From: Klebsormidium nitens
Taxonomy: Eukaryota > Streptophyta > Klebsormidiophyceae > Klebsormidiales > Klebsormidiaceae
Direction: 5' to 3'
Assembly (NCBI GenBank): GCA_000708835.1
Contig: DF237553.1
Span: forward strand, 1 to 52,171
DNA: 52,171 nt
Below, piece by piece: positions 33,171-44,233 of the stretch (its first letter is position 1; each line of letters starts with the position of its first letter). Below the pieces are notes generated by a model that ran no database searches, was not told the DNA's origin, and worked only from the letters and a program-made list of their open reading frames with translations. Position numbers and translations under genes: made by a program.

Positions 33171-35384
33171 AGAACTGGGACCCAACCTGATCCAGAATGG
33201 AGATTTCGAGAACCCTGGAAATGTCCGTGACTATTCGAAGAACACCCCAACTGACCTTCACTACAAGGTTTGCGCGCCTGGTCCATAATTGCTTTTCACT
33301 TATCCTGAGAAATCGGATGCACGTGGATTGAGCATAGTTTTGAATCTTATCATTTGCAGATGACCCTGTATATGCTTACTCAAGTCTTCCAAAAGCTGTA
33401 CAAACCGAAACTAGATCAGATCATGTTGAGAAGCATAAGTGATGAAAATTCAGGACCCTACTGACATGCTTCTGACAGTACCTTGTGCTTTATCTCCTCC
33501 AGATCTGGTCAGCAGCAACTGCACCTACTGCTATTCCTGGCTGGACCGTCGAGAATGGCACAGCGGAGTTGGACGACTCGCAACTCGTGTGGGCTCAGCC
33601 AAATGGGTCACACTGGAACCTCGATATCTCAGGTGAGAAAGCTGTGAGCTTCTCTTTGCCACGTAGGCAGAAATGATGTGTAGCTGGACTTCGTTGGGAA
33701 AGGCAAATTCATACTCAAATCATACTGGGTTTCTATTCGAGCGTGTCCATGACATGCTGGATACCTCTTCCGAGAAAACGAACAGACCTACTTAAAACTT
33801 CCACATGGTCTCAGTACAGTACCTAAACAGTGTCTGACTGTTGCAACCGTCGACCTGCAAGCGATGGACCTGGAGGCATTTGCCAGGTGGGACACCTTGC
33901 TGAACTCCTAAAAATAGTCTGGTCTGGATGCTCTTCATTGCACAGAAGAGGAAAGCAAAAGCTTGTGTTGACAAGAGGACGTCAGTGGCGTATATTTCCG
34001 AAGCACCGTAGAAGTGTTCCATCAACGTAAGGGTGTCCAAAAACTGCAACCTGTACCCTCAAAAATCATTATGTAGCCTTGCGGAAGCGTCGGTCAAAGC
34101 ATTCTTCTGGGCTGACCCGTCTTCTGACCTGCCTGCAGACTTTCAACACCACCGCCGGACAAGTGTACCAGGGCTCCTTCCTACTGGCAGGTGAGAGAGG
34201 CCATCTGCGTAACTTTCTCGTCTTGTTTGAAAGTGCTTGCTGCATATGCTCCAAAAGAAGAGAGGTCGCGAGGCTACCATTAGGGCACCAGGAATTGCCT
34301 CATTTTCTAAGCCAGCTGCGCTTCAACGTATCCTTACTGTGACCTTCTTCTTCTCTTCTCCTTGTTTTTCTTTTCTTTCTCTATTTCTTTGTTTCTCGAC
34401 GTTTCTTTCGCAATGGTCCTTGCACCCTATCCGCTTCTCTCCTCTCTTCTATACTGACTGTTCGTCCTCGGTGCAGGCAACGTGTACGGCCCGCCCCTGC
34501 TCAAGACGGTGGATGTGAACGTGTCCGGCGGCGGCTCCTTTCTGTTCGCCAACAGCTACACGTTCGACATCGCGGGCAAGACGCGCAACGCCATGGGCTA
34601 CGTCAGCAAGACCTTCACCTTCACCGGCGGCGCCGGCAACTCATCGCAGCTCTGCTTCGCCTCCAAGGATCCGGCCACCACCTCCTGCGGAGCGGTGCTC
34701 GACAACATCGTCGTTGCAGCAGGTGGGCTCCCGCAAAGGTCCCCCCCTTCCGTCGGACTTCTCTCTAGTAGTCTCGGAAACGGACGTCACCAACATCATT
34801 GCCAATTTCTTAAGTCGCTCCAAACTGACTGCTTCCAAATTCCGTCATTGTTGATTTGATCTGCCGTTCAGAATTTCCTCGTTTATCCCTCGTCAGAATC
34901 TCGATCTGACTCCTCACTTTAATCATTTTTGAAAGGTCTGCTGTCAAGAGTCAAATCTTGAACCCTTTCTCTTTGCTCAGAACGGTCTAGCTTAAGAAGG
35001 ACGTGAGGCTGCCTGTCGGATCGCCTACGTGAACAATCAAATCCGTTTCCTCTCGCAGTGTTGCCGCCTGCTCCGGCCCCTGCTCCCGTGCCCGGCCCCG
35101 CCCCAGCTCCCCTCGTCGCGCCTGCACAGCCTCCAATCGTGGTTCCCGCGCCGCCGCTCGTCGCGCCCGCGCCTCCTCTGGTCGTGCCATCCCCTCCCGC
35201 TGTCGTCATCCTGCCACCGCCCAGCTATCCGGGGCAGCCAACGGGCTACGGAGCGCAGCCCGGGGGCAATGGTGGCGAGCCTACAGGGTACGGAGGACAG
35301 CCAACCGGTTATGGTTCCCAGCCCGCCCAACCGACAGGTTATGGAGCCCAGCCCGGCCAGCCCACTGGTTACGGACAGCCATAG
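33171..35384 (+). CDS. DUF642-like wall protein with Pro-rich PTGYG tail (5' end not found)
   Basis: Likely extracellular or cell-wall protein. Supported exons: 33171-33267, 33503-33632, 33831-33886 (tentative), 34139-34190, 34477-34722, 35059-35384, giving about 300 residues without the start. The order matches DUF642: NLIQNGDFE near the N-terminus, IPGWTVENGTAEL, HWNLDISG, then ICQTFNTTAGQVYQGSFLLAGN. A long exon follows with the second half of the jelly-roll-like domain, ending in CGAVLDNIVVAA. Land-plant DUF642 proteins bind cell-wall polysaccharides. The final exon is different: about 50 Pro/Ala/Val-rich residues, then tandem PTGYGxQP-type repeats to the stop. The exon at 33831-33886 could instead be an 11-nt microexon (33876-33886); the longer form restores the expected GPGGICQ. 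A short in-frame leader from ATG 33094 is possible but is not a good signal peptide. Confidence 0.8.
35226..35384 (+). repeat. PTGYG tandem repeat at protein C-terminus
   Basis: In the DUF642 frame the last 50 or so residues are successive copies of a short unit, approximately (Q/E)PTGYG(A/G/S)QP, with spacers containing Gly and Asn; five PTGYG cores are visible. The DNA is correspondingly repetitive (CAACCGGTTAYGG-type units), so copy number may vary between strains. GYG-rich tails of this sort are usually disordered and can self-associate. Confidence 0.85.
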
Positions 35385-36951
35385 AAGTTGACAAATGGCA
35401 AGGTGTAGTCGGATATTATTATTCAAAGCAGGTGCAGCCGATATCAGATGAACTGAAGATAGACAATTGAGAGTTGATACGAGAACATTTGTTGTTGTTA
35501 GGAGCTGTCTCGCGTCTGACGTTGCTCCAGCTAGTGGTTTGAGAGGTCTATCAAGTTCACGAGTTGACAATCCTAAGGAGCACGACCATGTACAGACGGT
35601 TTCATAAAGTTCGAGTCCGGTCGTAAGAAGTGGGACGTACGAAAATAGAACTCTTTGTGGGCGGTTTAACGAATCATCACTTCGAGTCCAAGTGAATTGG
35701 TCCGGTCTTGTTCGAGCAGATCCGATGAAACGTTCTCCCCTTGTTTTTTGTGCAAACGCTCATGAGAAGGTTGATATGATCCCCGACTGTCATGCACTGC
35801 ATATGCTTAATTGACTTAGCGACCCGCTCGAGCGCTTCGCATTGTAAGGAGGAGTTCAGTCTGCCAGGCGAAGAACCCGGACATGATTGACCATATTTGG
35901 GTTGGTCTCTTGTTTGATTAGTGATACACTCGATCATCGAGTGTATCGCAGATCTGAAAGGATTACTTTCAACTATAAGCGCGAGGGCGCGATCGGACCA
36001 TCCGCAATCATGAACATTGCAGGTAAAATTGTTGAAACTACTAGGTCGGTTGAACGTTTCAAAAGCAAGCTCATGGCACGCAAAGTTGATCATTTCTTCC
36101 CGCATCATTCAAGTTGATTCTAAAGATCAGTGGCCGTCATATCTGATATATGAATATCCACGACTCTTGCAGTACGTACAGCTCTGAGTCTAGGCTGTAC
36201 TATAGATAACGGCTGCAACGTCACATGCCACTGGACCCGATTCCATACTAGCTAGCATCCATGTGCGGCTAGCTCATGCACATGATGGGCCAGTCACCCG
36301 GACCATGGGCGGGGAACGATCAGTAGATCGCAATGGTGCGGGATTTATATTGCAATACTGCCAGGTCCCGGTACAAATAAAGAGCGACATGGATCAATAT
36401 GGGTATCGATCAATGTGTCGATAATACTACTCTAGGTATAAGTATGAGTACCGGGCCTGCCAGTGCAGATCCCATCTGATCATCTTGAAGCGATTGTACT
36501 ATTTATTCAACAACCCTTTGAACTGGTTGGATCGTGCTAGTGCGGCGGGCTCAACAACTGCGAGGCGACTTGCTGGGCCTGAGCGGCCCGCCACCCTTAT
36601 CAGACAAGACAGTCAGCCCTCAGAGGTCCGGTCAACATGCAAAACTTCAACCGTTTTTGACAAAGACAGTACGTTTGTCTGTTTGACCGGGATCGTGGAG
36701 TTTGTCGTACGTCTGATCGTCTGAAGTTAGCACCTGAGAGAATTAACCAGTCGGTCTCCGAGTGTCCTGCTTCAGCAATCTCGACCTGTCGGGAGTTGGT
36801 GCATTTCAATGCATTCATATGCAGTCTACGTTCGATCAACGCGTTCTGCGGCTGCCATTCGGCCGCCTTTTAATTGCTCAAAATATCTCGTGCCGCCGGA
36901 CTGGGCCGCTCGAGAATGCGTGCAATTGTCTCCAATGTTTGTCCACCGTGC
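35385..36951. other. Spacer between convergent genes
   Basis: This lies between the DUF642 and violaxanthin de-epoxidase 3' ends. I find no supportable exon. A perfect palindrome at 35923-35947 is listed separately. From about 36120 to 36480 the sequence is AT-richer and dense in GATC, ATCGAT and CTAG words. Confidence 0.6.
35923..35947. repeat. Perfect palindrome, 12-bp arms
   Basis: GATACACTCGAT and its exact complement ATCGAGTGTATC flank a single C at 35935. The next outer bases do not pair. It sits about 540 bp after the DUF642 stop codon and 1 kb from the VDE stop codon, so it probably lies outside both coding transcripts. Confidence 0.9.
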
Positions 36952-39900
36952 CTACTCCTGCGCCTTGGGCCTGGAGGGGAGTCCCCCCTTAAACAGCTGC
37001 TCCACCTCGTAAGCACGCATGTTGAGCCGGTTGAGCAGCTTCTTCTCATCCTTGTCCAGCGTTTTCAGCAGGAACGCCTCCTCCTCCTCGATGATCTTTT
37101 CCAGCTCCATCTCCTCGTTCTGCAGCGACTGCCACAGGTTGTCCAGCCCCATCTTGGCCTGCGTCGCCAGCCGGTACACCAGCGGCTGCTGTGGGCCGCA
37201 CGTGTTGTCCGTCATCTTGAACTGGCTGCACGCGCACCAACACCCGCAGGCAAAAGGTCAGCACCGCCGGCTGACCGCACTTTCTCCGGCTGACGTCATG
37301 CACCAGATCGATCCCGGCGACCGAAGTTTCTCGAGGCTCGAGGAGGTCCTTGTATCGTAAGACCGCAAATCACTGGGGTTTGACAACAATCCAGCAACAA
37401 TCTGTTCCGGCATATCAGGGCCTGTGAATCACATCACAAATTGACAAGAGTTGGAAAAGCCCAAGTTCGACAGACGAGATCAAAGCTTTCGAAGCGTTCA
37501 ACACCGCGCAAGGACTGCCTCTCGTACCTGTAATCGAGGCCGACTCTTTTTGCCGCCTCCTTGATCTCCGGCAAGACGTTGTCCGGTATCGTCTTGGCGC
37601 GCGTGTACACGACCGCGCCTCCATAGCCCGTCCAGGCGTCGTTGCGGCCGCGGTAGTACACAAATACGTAGTCGTCGGGGCCGCCCTCAATCTTGCTCGA
37701 CACAATGTACCTGTGTGCACCGGAGGGGCAGAGCAAAGTGAGCGGCCGGTTACAAACGAGGGCTTTTTACTGCAGCAGGGGACTGCTCATTGCGCATGTA
37801 CTTGCACATAACCTGGGGTCTCACTTACTGGTGCTTTTATCGGACGATGTTTCAGCTTTGTGCATCCGGAATAGCAAATGCTTTCACCTCAATAGAGATT
37901 GATTCCTTGATTCGACTCCTTCTCTTTCATTTGGGCGATGGCTTTTCTTTTACCTTCTCTTCCAGATCAGAGCGGGGTCTGAGGAGAGCTGCTTAGCTTT
38001 CTACAGAGAATGAGGCGGGCTGCACCGGTCATCCAATTAGTCTCATTGAGGAACACTTCTTCGGCCCAGACGCCCTCACCAGTCGTCCTCGTAGTGCAGG
38101 AACTCGTTGCCGTGGTTGTACAGTATGCCCGGGCGCTGCGGGTCCTGCTTGAAGTTCTGCACCGCGGAGCGCGTGAAGAAGCCGCCGTCAGGCGTGTTGA
38201 TGCGCCACGTCAGGTTCCCCGTCACCTGCTGCGGTGCGGGCGCCTCAAAGTTGTGCAGCTGGCAGTCGAACGTGTCGAAGATCCGGTTCAGCCCCGCGCT
38301 GATGTACCACTCGCCCGTGAACTTGGACGTGTCGAACTCGGGGACGAGCGCATCCGGCTTGGGCTCCTGCACAAAACGAAAATGGTCGGTAAGCCTTGAG
38401 GCGGCGCTCGAGCAGGTAACAGCCAAGGAAAGCTACCGTTGTTTGCATCGACACTTGGCACCCAGATTTTGATGTGGGTTCTTGATGTCAGCCAAGCAAG
38501 CCCCCCCGGAACACTGATTGTGTTGAGACCGGTAGACCGTAAGAGCAACCCTGGGGCTCGGGAACAAATCGACTTTGCACTGCTAACTGACACCCGGGCT
38601 TAAGTTCTTGTGGCATCTGCGGAAGCCAGTTCAGCCGTTCTTATCGAGGGAGAATGCCTATTGACAGTCAGGAACCAACGTCGGGGATGAGGACAAACAT
38701 TCAATCAAGAAACTGCTGTTGGCACCCGAGCTAGACACACCACCAAATACATGGATACCAATCGCCCCAGGGAGGACTAGAACGTGAAAATGAACTTCTC
38801 ACTGTACAGGAAATTACCCCTATAAACGTGAGTGACAAGCTCAAGAGAATTGTGAATAGAAGCGAAGGCCTTAGGAGACTTAACTTGGGCAGCACCTACT
38901 TAGTGGTCATGGAAAAATATGAAACAGAGGTCAGGCCTCCACAACAGAGCTGCCCAATGAAACACGATAGCTGCAAACCTCCGGAGAGATGAGGTGTACA
39001 ACACTTTGAAAACCCTCCTCAAAAAGTACATGGAGTCTCTGAGTCTGATATGACGCTCAGATTCTGAAACCCTGCCTTGTCAGGAGACGGCGCTGTTTCC
39101 TCTCTGGTCCAATCAAATCCTTAAAATGGAGGTTATATGTAGAGAATCGAGTGGGGCAGGCAGTGGAGAGGCACGTGACAAGAGCCCGTACCGGGAACTT
39201 GCCCTCGTCCTGCTTCTGGGGCACACACCCCTTCTCTGAAACAGCACACTTGTTGAAGTTGTCTACCACACTGTTCTGGAAAAGATCTCCGCATTGAATC
39301 TGCACACAAGAAGCAGGCATAGAGTTGAAGTTGACCATCTCAATGTGTGTCAAAGTTCAAGAGTAAGGCATGTCAACATCATTCTTTCGATCTTGCTCCT
39401 CGAAATTGGCACTAAACAGAGGCATTTAGGGGATAGTTGAACGTTGTCTTGCTTTCCAAGTTCCAAGCATCCCTTACAAACAAATTGCAGAGCAATCTTT
39501 GAAGGCATGCACAAATTGCAAGTAACATAGCAAAACAGGCTGAATAAAGGTTTGGGTCAAAGCTTGTGTGCATTTCTGATGCAAATGACTTCAGGAAAGA
39601 GTTAGCCAAGCCCACAAGTCCCAAATTCAGAGGGTCGCAGCATTGTGCAGAATGTCACATCAGCAGGCAGCTGATTTACCCACATAGTTAACTGATATAC
39701 GCTGGCGCACATCTTTGCTGCTGCACCTCGGTTCTTACCTGGCACTCGGTCTCATCCGGCCTGCCATTGCATGTGTTCAGGCATGCAATGTTGGCTGCAC
39801 ACGAGGGGTTCTCCAGGCACTCCGCGAGTTGAGCGCTGCAAACAGCAGAGAAGTCTGAATGTGACCAATCTTCTGCAGCGATGGAGCTGGTGGTAGTGAC

Positions 39901-40601
39901 CAAAGCACTGAGAGGATAATATCAGGGCATCTCTGAAAGGCCACCTTGCTCTGCACTGATTTGACATTGTAGAGGCGAGCCATCATGTTTGCAGAATCTC
40001 TGCCAAAGCACCTTGTGCGAATCTGCGGCCATGATGTGTTGGCAGGGGGTGTCAACTTGGAAAGAGCAACGCTTTTCGTTCGTTTGTCTCGTATAAGAAA
40101 TTGTCACCAAATGAATGCAAGCACAGCCGTCGCAAAGCAGCTGCCTCACGCGCAATTCTGCAGCAGGCATTGGCAGGTCTTGAGCGCGTCCGCAGCGGAG
40201 GCAGAGGGCACAGCTCCCCCGAGTAGTGTGACCGCCACCCCCGCAGCCAGCATTGGCACCACGACCCGCTTCTGCATGCTGCGCCAAAATGGAGCAGCCG
40301 ACGCGCCGTTTGCTTCTTCAGAAGGTCCAACCGGGGGAGCCCTCACATGGGGCCGCTCCTGCTTTTGTGAAGCAGAAGCTACCGTGCATCCCAACGGTCT
40401 AGAGGAGGATAACCGTTTGGATTTCCGCAGCGCGTTCCTCGACTTTGGTCCCACGAGTGGGGCAAATAGTCCATGCTTCTGCAGCGCACCGTCAAGAGGT
40501 AAGCTGGCCGCAGGCGACTGCCTCGAAGAATCTCGCCGGAGCGCAGTGCCTGCAAAGGGCGCCACAGCGCCCACCACAGGGGAACACACAGCGCTCGGCA
40601 T
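36952..40601 (-). CDS. VDE1: Violaxanthin de-epoxidase, plastid lumen
   Basis: Lumenal lipocalin-type enzyme that converts violaxanthin via antheraxanthin to zeaxanthin with ascorbate in high light. Six exons give 466 residues (Arabidopsis: 462): 40601-40150, 39835-39739, 39299-39192, 38366-38080, 37710-37528, 37225-36952. Residues 1-136 form a bipartite transit peptide: a Ser/Arg-rich stroma-targeting part, then a hydrophobic lumen signal ending SASA. The mature part starts ADALKTCQC. The Cys-rich N-terminal domain follows ([38 protein letters not shown]). The lipocalin core has [44 protein letters not shown] and [21 protein letters not shown]. The tail (MTDNTCGP, then a Glu-rich helix) is shorter and less acidic than in many land plants. 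The ATG is the first in a long open exon. Confidence 0.97.
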
Positions 40602-41106
40602 TATTTTAATTTGCTCTTAGATTGTGGAGGATGTAGCTTTGGAATTGATTGCCAAGCTTGTCGGGAGAGCACTTGCAGAGTACAGCGCTTGCAAAGGTAT
40701 TATGACATTGACAATGTCTATCCAAGATTCAGAAGAATGCAATGCAGCTTTCTTCAAGCTTGCAAAGTTGAAGTACCGTAGGTACCCCAACGTACGTAAC
40801 TTCAAGACCACCCGCGAGTTGCAAAAATCTGCACTTTCCACGTCACCCAGCTTCAGAAAGCAAAAGCGTCTTGGAGGATATTCGCACGTCTAAACCTTGA
40901 GGGCCCGTTGAGATTGAGAAGCAAAAAACCCAGCAAGTGAGAACACGCCCAAATATCCTAGAAAGGGAAGTTGGTACATACGGTATGAATTCACTGCAAC
41001 TTCAAGCTGCAGCAACCCTGATTCAAGAGATCCGCCATATTGGCCAATGCCTCGTCCTGGGGCACGTCCGGGGTGAACTGCACTGGGCTCCAATGCCGCG
41101 CACGTG
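40602..41106. promoter_or_regulatory. Divergent intergenic region, VDE / SRPBCC gene
   Basis: Only 505 bp separate the start codons of two predicted plastid-protein genes that face away from each other. Both 5' UTRs and promoters must fit here. An open frame at 40624-40893 lacks any recognisable motif and I treat it as leader sequence. No specific promoter element can be assigned with confidence. Confidence 0.55.
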
Positions 41107-43343
41107 ATGGCCTCCTCTCTGCAGGCTTGCATTCACGCCGCTCTCTTGAGCCGGGCTTTGTCCCCGTCCTTTGCGCCCCGCCAGGGCCGTAGTCCACATC
41201 TGTGTCCCCTCGAGTTGCAGGTGCCTGCTTCAACGCACGTCGTTATTTGCGCCCAGTCCAATCACTCTGCCGGGGCAAAAAGCACAGGGAATAGAGCAGC
41301 GCCTGGTGGGAAGTTCCAGCGATCAGCCGCGGCGAGGAAAGCAAAAGAAGGTGAGGGGCAGAAGCGCCCGGGTTTGTTGCATTGCAGTTGGAGAGCACTT
41401 TTACTGGCATCCATGTGTTTGGCAAGACTTTTCTCTCCTGATAGTTGCTTCATCATTGAATAAGACCACTGCCTTTGCAGAATGTGGACAGAAACTATGG
41501 ACAACAAGAAACTTCATCGCCCATTGCTGAGAATCAAGACCTGCAATGCTGCCCAGTCTCATCCTTCCTCTCTTGATGCAGGTGAAACTCCTTCCACCAG
41601 GGGCCAACCGCAACCGCCAAAGCCCGCTGCTGACAGTGCTCCCCACGAGTACCACCATGATGTGTCGCTCACTGTCCCAGCGCCTCTAAAGCAAGTGTGG
41701 GAGCTGTGGACAGACCTTGAGAGTGCTCCAAAATGGTGAGGCACGGGATGGCTGCTCTGAAGCAGAGGGTAAAGTGCTTCGATGGGAGATACAGAATTGC
41801 TGAAGCTCCACAGAGTGCCCACGTTAGTCAAAGGACCACTTCGTATGTGAAAAGGATATGCCTTCAACGCAGAGAAAAGCGCCCGGAGTTATAGCATTAT
41901 CTACGAAGCTCCACCAAATTTTCTAATCGAATCACGAGAAGTGTGCCCCCAATCTTGATCTTCTCCCCCTCTCCCAGGATGCCCTGGATCACTGCAGTAG
42001 AGCTCTCCTCCGATGAAGGGGCGCCAGCCCGGCCGGAGGCGGCGCAGCTGCGGGGCGGGGCGGCTCTGCACGCACGGCCACTGTCCAAGTGGATCTGCAG
42101 CACGTCAGGCTTCCAGGTATGCAAAGTCATGCTCTTGTTGGTTTGCCGCCCCTCTTTGACTCAAGGAGAATGAATCCTCAGTCCACCTCCAGCTCTCAGT
42201 GAAGTGTAAGGGTTGTTTGTTTGCTGTTTACAATTTATTCTTCTGCCTCTTAGCCTGATGTAAAAAAATGTCCGATCTCGACAAGTCAATTACTCATGCA
42301 ATTACACTTTTGATAGGTCGAGATGGACATCCTGCAGATCCCTAAAACAGGAACAGTGAGAGTCTGCAACGCTCCCTAGCCGACACCTTCTCATTTGTGG
42401 CGCTTCTGGTGCAGATAGCCTGGACTGCGCGGGTGACTAATGTGACGGAAGAACTGCAAGCGGTGGCACCCCACTGTGCACTCGAGTGGGCCACCACCGA
42501 GGGTCTACAGAGCAGCGGGCGTGTCACCTTCATGCCAGCACAGCCAGGGGACGATGGCAGGGACAGCACCAGCATCGAACTCAAGGTGCGCATTGCTGCT
42601 TGACGTTTTCACGTTTTAAATCCAGAAACATCATGAGTTCTCTCCTCTAGAACTGGCAAAGATTGAATTGGGAGAGAGATTGAGGTGGAAATGTTGCAAC
42701 TGAGCTGCAGTGAAAAGTGAGTCTGTAAGACATCTTTCATCTCAGGTACCTAACAATACAGTATAGTATTTTGAGTGGATACTCTTGTAAAAGAAGAATA
42801 CTCTCCGACACGTCTCTGTCACTCCAGATTGTGCACACTCTCCCGCCGGCCCTGGCGCGCGTGATGGACGGGAGCGCTCTGGGGGGGCTCATCCGAGCAA
42901 CGCTGCGGAGCGACCTCGAACGATTTCAGCAGGTGAAGGCCGCACCAACCTCGCTGGCATATTTTCATTGAACCAGTGATGCGAGCGGACTGAATCGTGT
43001 ATAACTGGATTTCCAAGGCTCTGCTTAAGCTTGTCTTCCCAACATAGGCTCCTGGCCTGCTTTGCGGCATGCTTGGAGGACCCATGCGCCAGGAGAAAAG
43101 TACATCATACCGCTCGCTCTTACTCTTTCATTCTTCATGGCATGGAGCTTTGCGTTCATTTTCGCCGTTCGCAACCAGGTGGATTGCCCCCGTACCACGA
43201 CTTCATGGTGACTCGCGAAGAAACTCGAACTGACAAGCGCGCTGACCCTAGCCTTCACCTCCGTGCAGTACGTTATCAAAAGCGCCTCGGGAGCAGCCAC
43301 GGCCTCCAGACATTCACAGCCCGCACAACAAGACCACGGTTAG
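41107..43343 (+). CDS. Plastid SRPBCC / polyketide cyclase-like protein
   Basis: Member of the START-like SRPBCC superfamily (polyketide cyclase/dehydrase and lipid transport group). These proteins have a hydrophobic cavity for lipids or other small ligands; the ligand cannot be read from the sequence. Six exons close in frame to 295 residues: 41107-41350, 41582-41735, 41978-42116, 42415-42585, 42828-42932, 43269-43343. The N-terminal 80-100 residues are rich in Ser, Ala, Arg and Pro and look like a plastid transit peptide. The domain starts near 104 with HHDVSLTVPAPLKQVWELWTDLESAPKWMPWI, the typical first strand and helix, and continues through IAWTARVTNVTEE and GRVTFMPAQ. It ends in a long C-terminal helix around 237-271 (LRSDLERFQQ). 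A Glu/Ala/Arg-rich insert after the first helix (about 142-160) is probably a loop. It is divergent from VDE. Confidence 0.82.
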
Positions 43344-44233
43344 CAAAGGTCCCAGTCTCTTAGCGTGTGATGTCATGAGCAAGAGTTTTTGTCATGGACA
43401 TGTTGCCAGTCTGAACGGTCTAAACGGATGTCGTGAAAAAGTGATCTGCTGCTACACGCCAAATGAGTCATCCGCGCACACTTACACCACGCCAAGTCGA
43501 ACGGGTGTGTTTAAACATGTGCAAGTGGACTTTCGAGGTCTTCCACTGGACCTTGATACCGATGCAATCCGACGCGAACTTGCGAGGCGCATGGTACGCC
43601 AGTCTTGACAAGGTGCGGCGAAGGAAACAATCCCACATGCACGTGCAGCTTGTCACTGTGTGTGGGCGGGCCGATCGATTGAGCTTCTGAGATGGATGCA
43701 ATGGTGCCTAGATCGGCTGGTGCACACGTGGCCGCACCATTGATATATCATACTTAAATTGTACATTGATTATACAAATGCCGCGGAATCCATACATGCA
43801 TGCGGCGGTGCCCGTCATGCGGATGCCAGAGGGCGCAATGATGCCCTGAGCCCGGCACATTGCACTTGCAGAATCCAGCCACCTGAATCATATTCATATA
43901 TGAGATGTGTGTCCGTCGCGCAGGCCTCAGAACTTGAAAACGGCTACGTCATCATGCCCACAAGCAGGCCGTCCTTCCATCATGAAACTTCACAACCGAT
44001 GCCATGTCTTGCTGGAGGCCCTGCATTCAGTAACTGCGGAGACACTGACGCAGAAAAAATCCTCCGTGCCAGAGTTGAAGCGATTGAGGAAAGACGTGCA
44101 TCTCAGAGACGCAAGACGCCGGGCCTCCCCGTCTTCTCCACAACACCGAATTACATGACAGCATTGCGTACGCTCTTTAGGACCTACATGTTTGAACACA
44201 TTGTAACCCTCGCTTCCGCTGCGGCGCGGCTGT
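43344..44233. other. Spacer between convergent genes
   Basis: This lies between the SRPBCC gene and eIF3b stop codons. Open frames on the plus strand here have no recognisable motif and one runs antisense into the eIF3b last exon, so I do not call a gene. About 43680-43830 is locally AT-rich with CATG/GCATGC words, like the other spacers. Confidence 0.55.

Noticed and set aside
35037-35570. Minus-strand frame over the DUF642 tail
   Set aside because: It is antisense to the Pro-rich/PTGYG exon; stops are absent because of the repetitive DNA.
40624-40893. 89-codon plus-strand frame between VDE and the SRPBCC gene
   Set aside because: It has no recognisable motif and occupies the short shared promoter/leader region. 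A small gene there cannot be excluded but is not supported.
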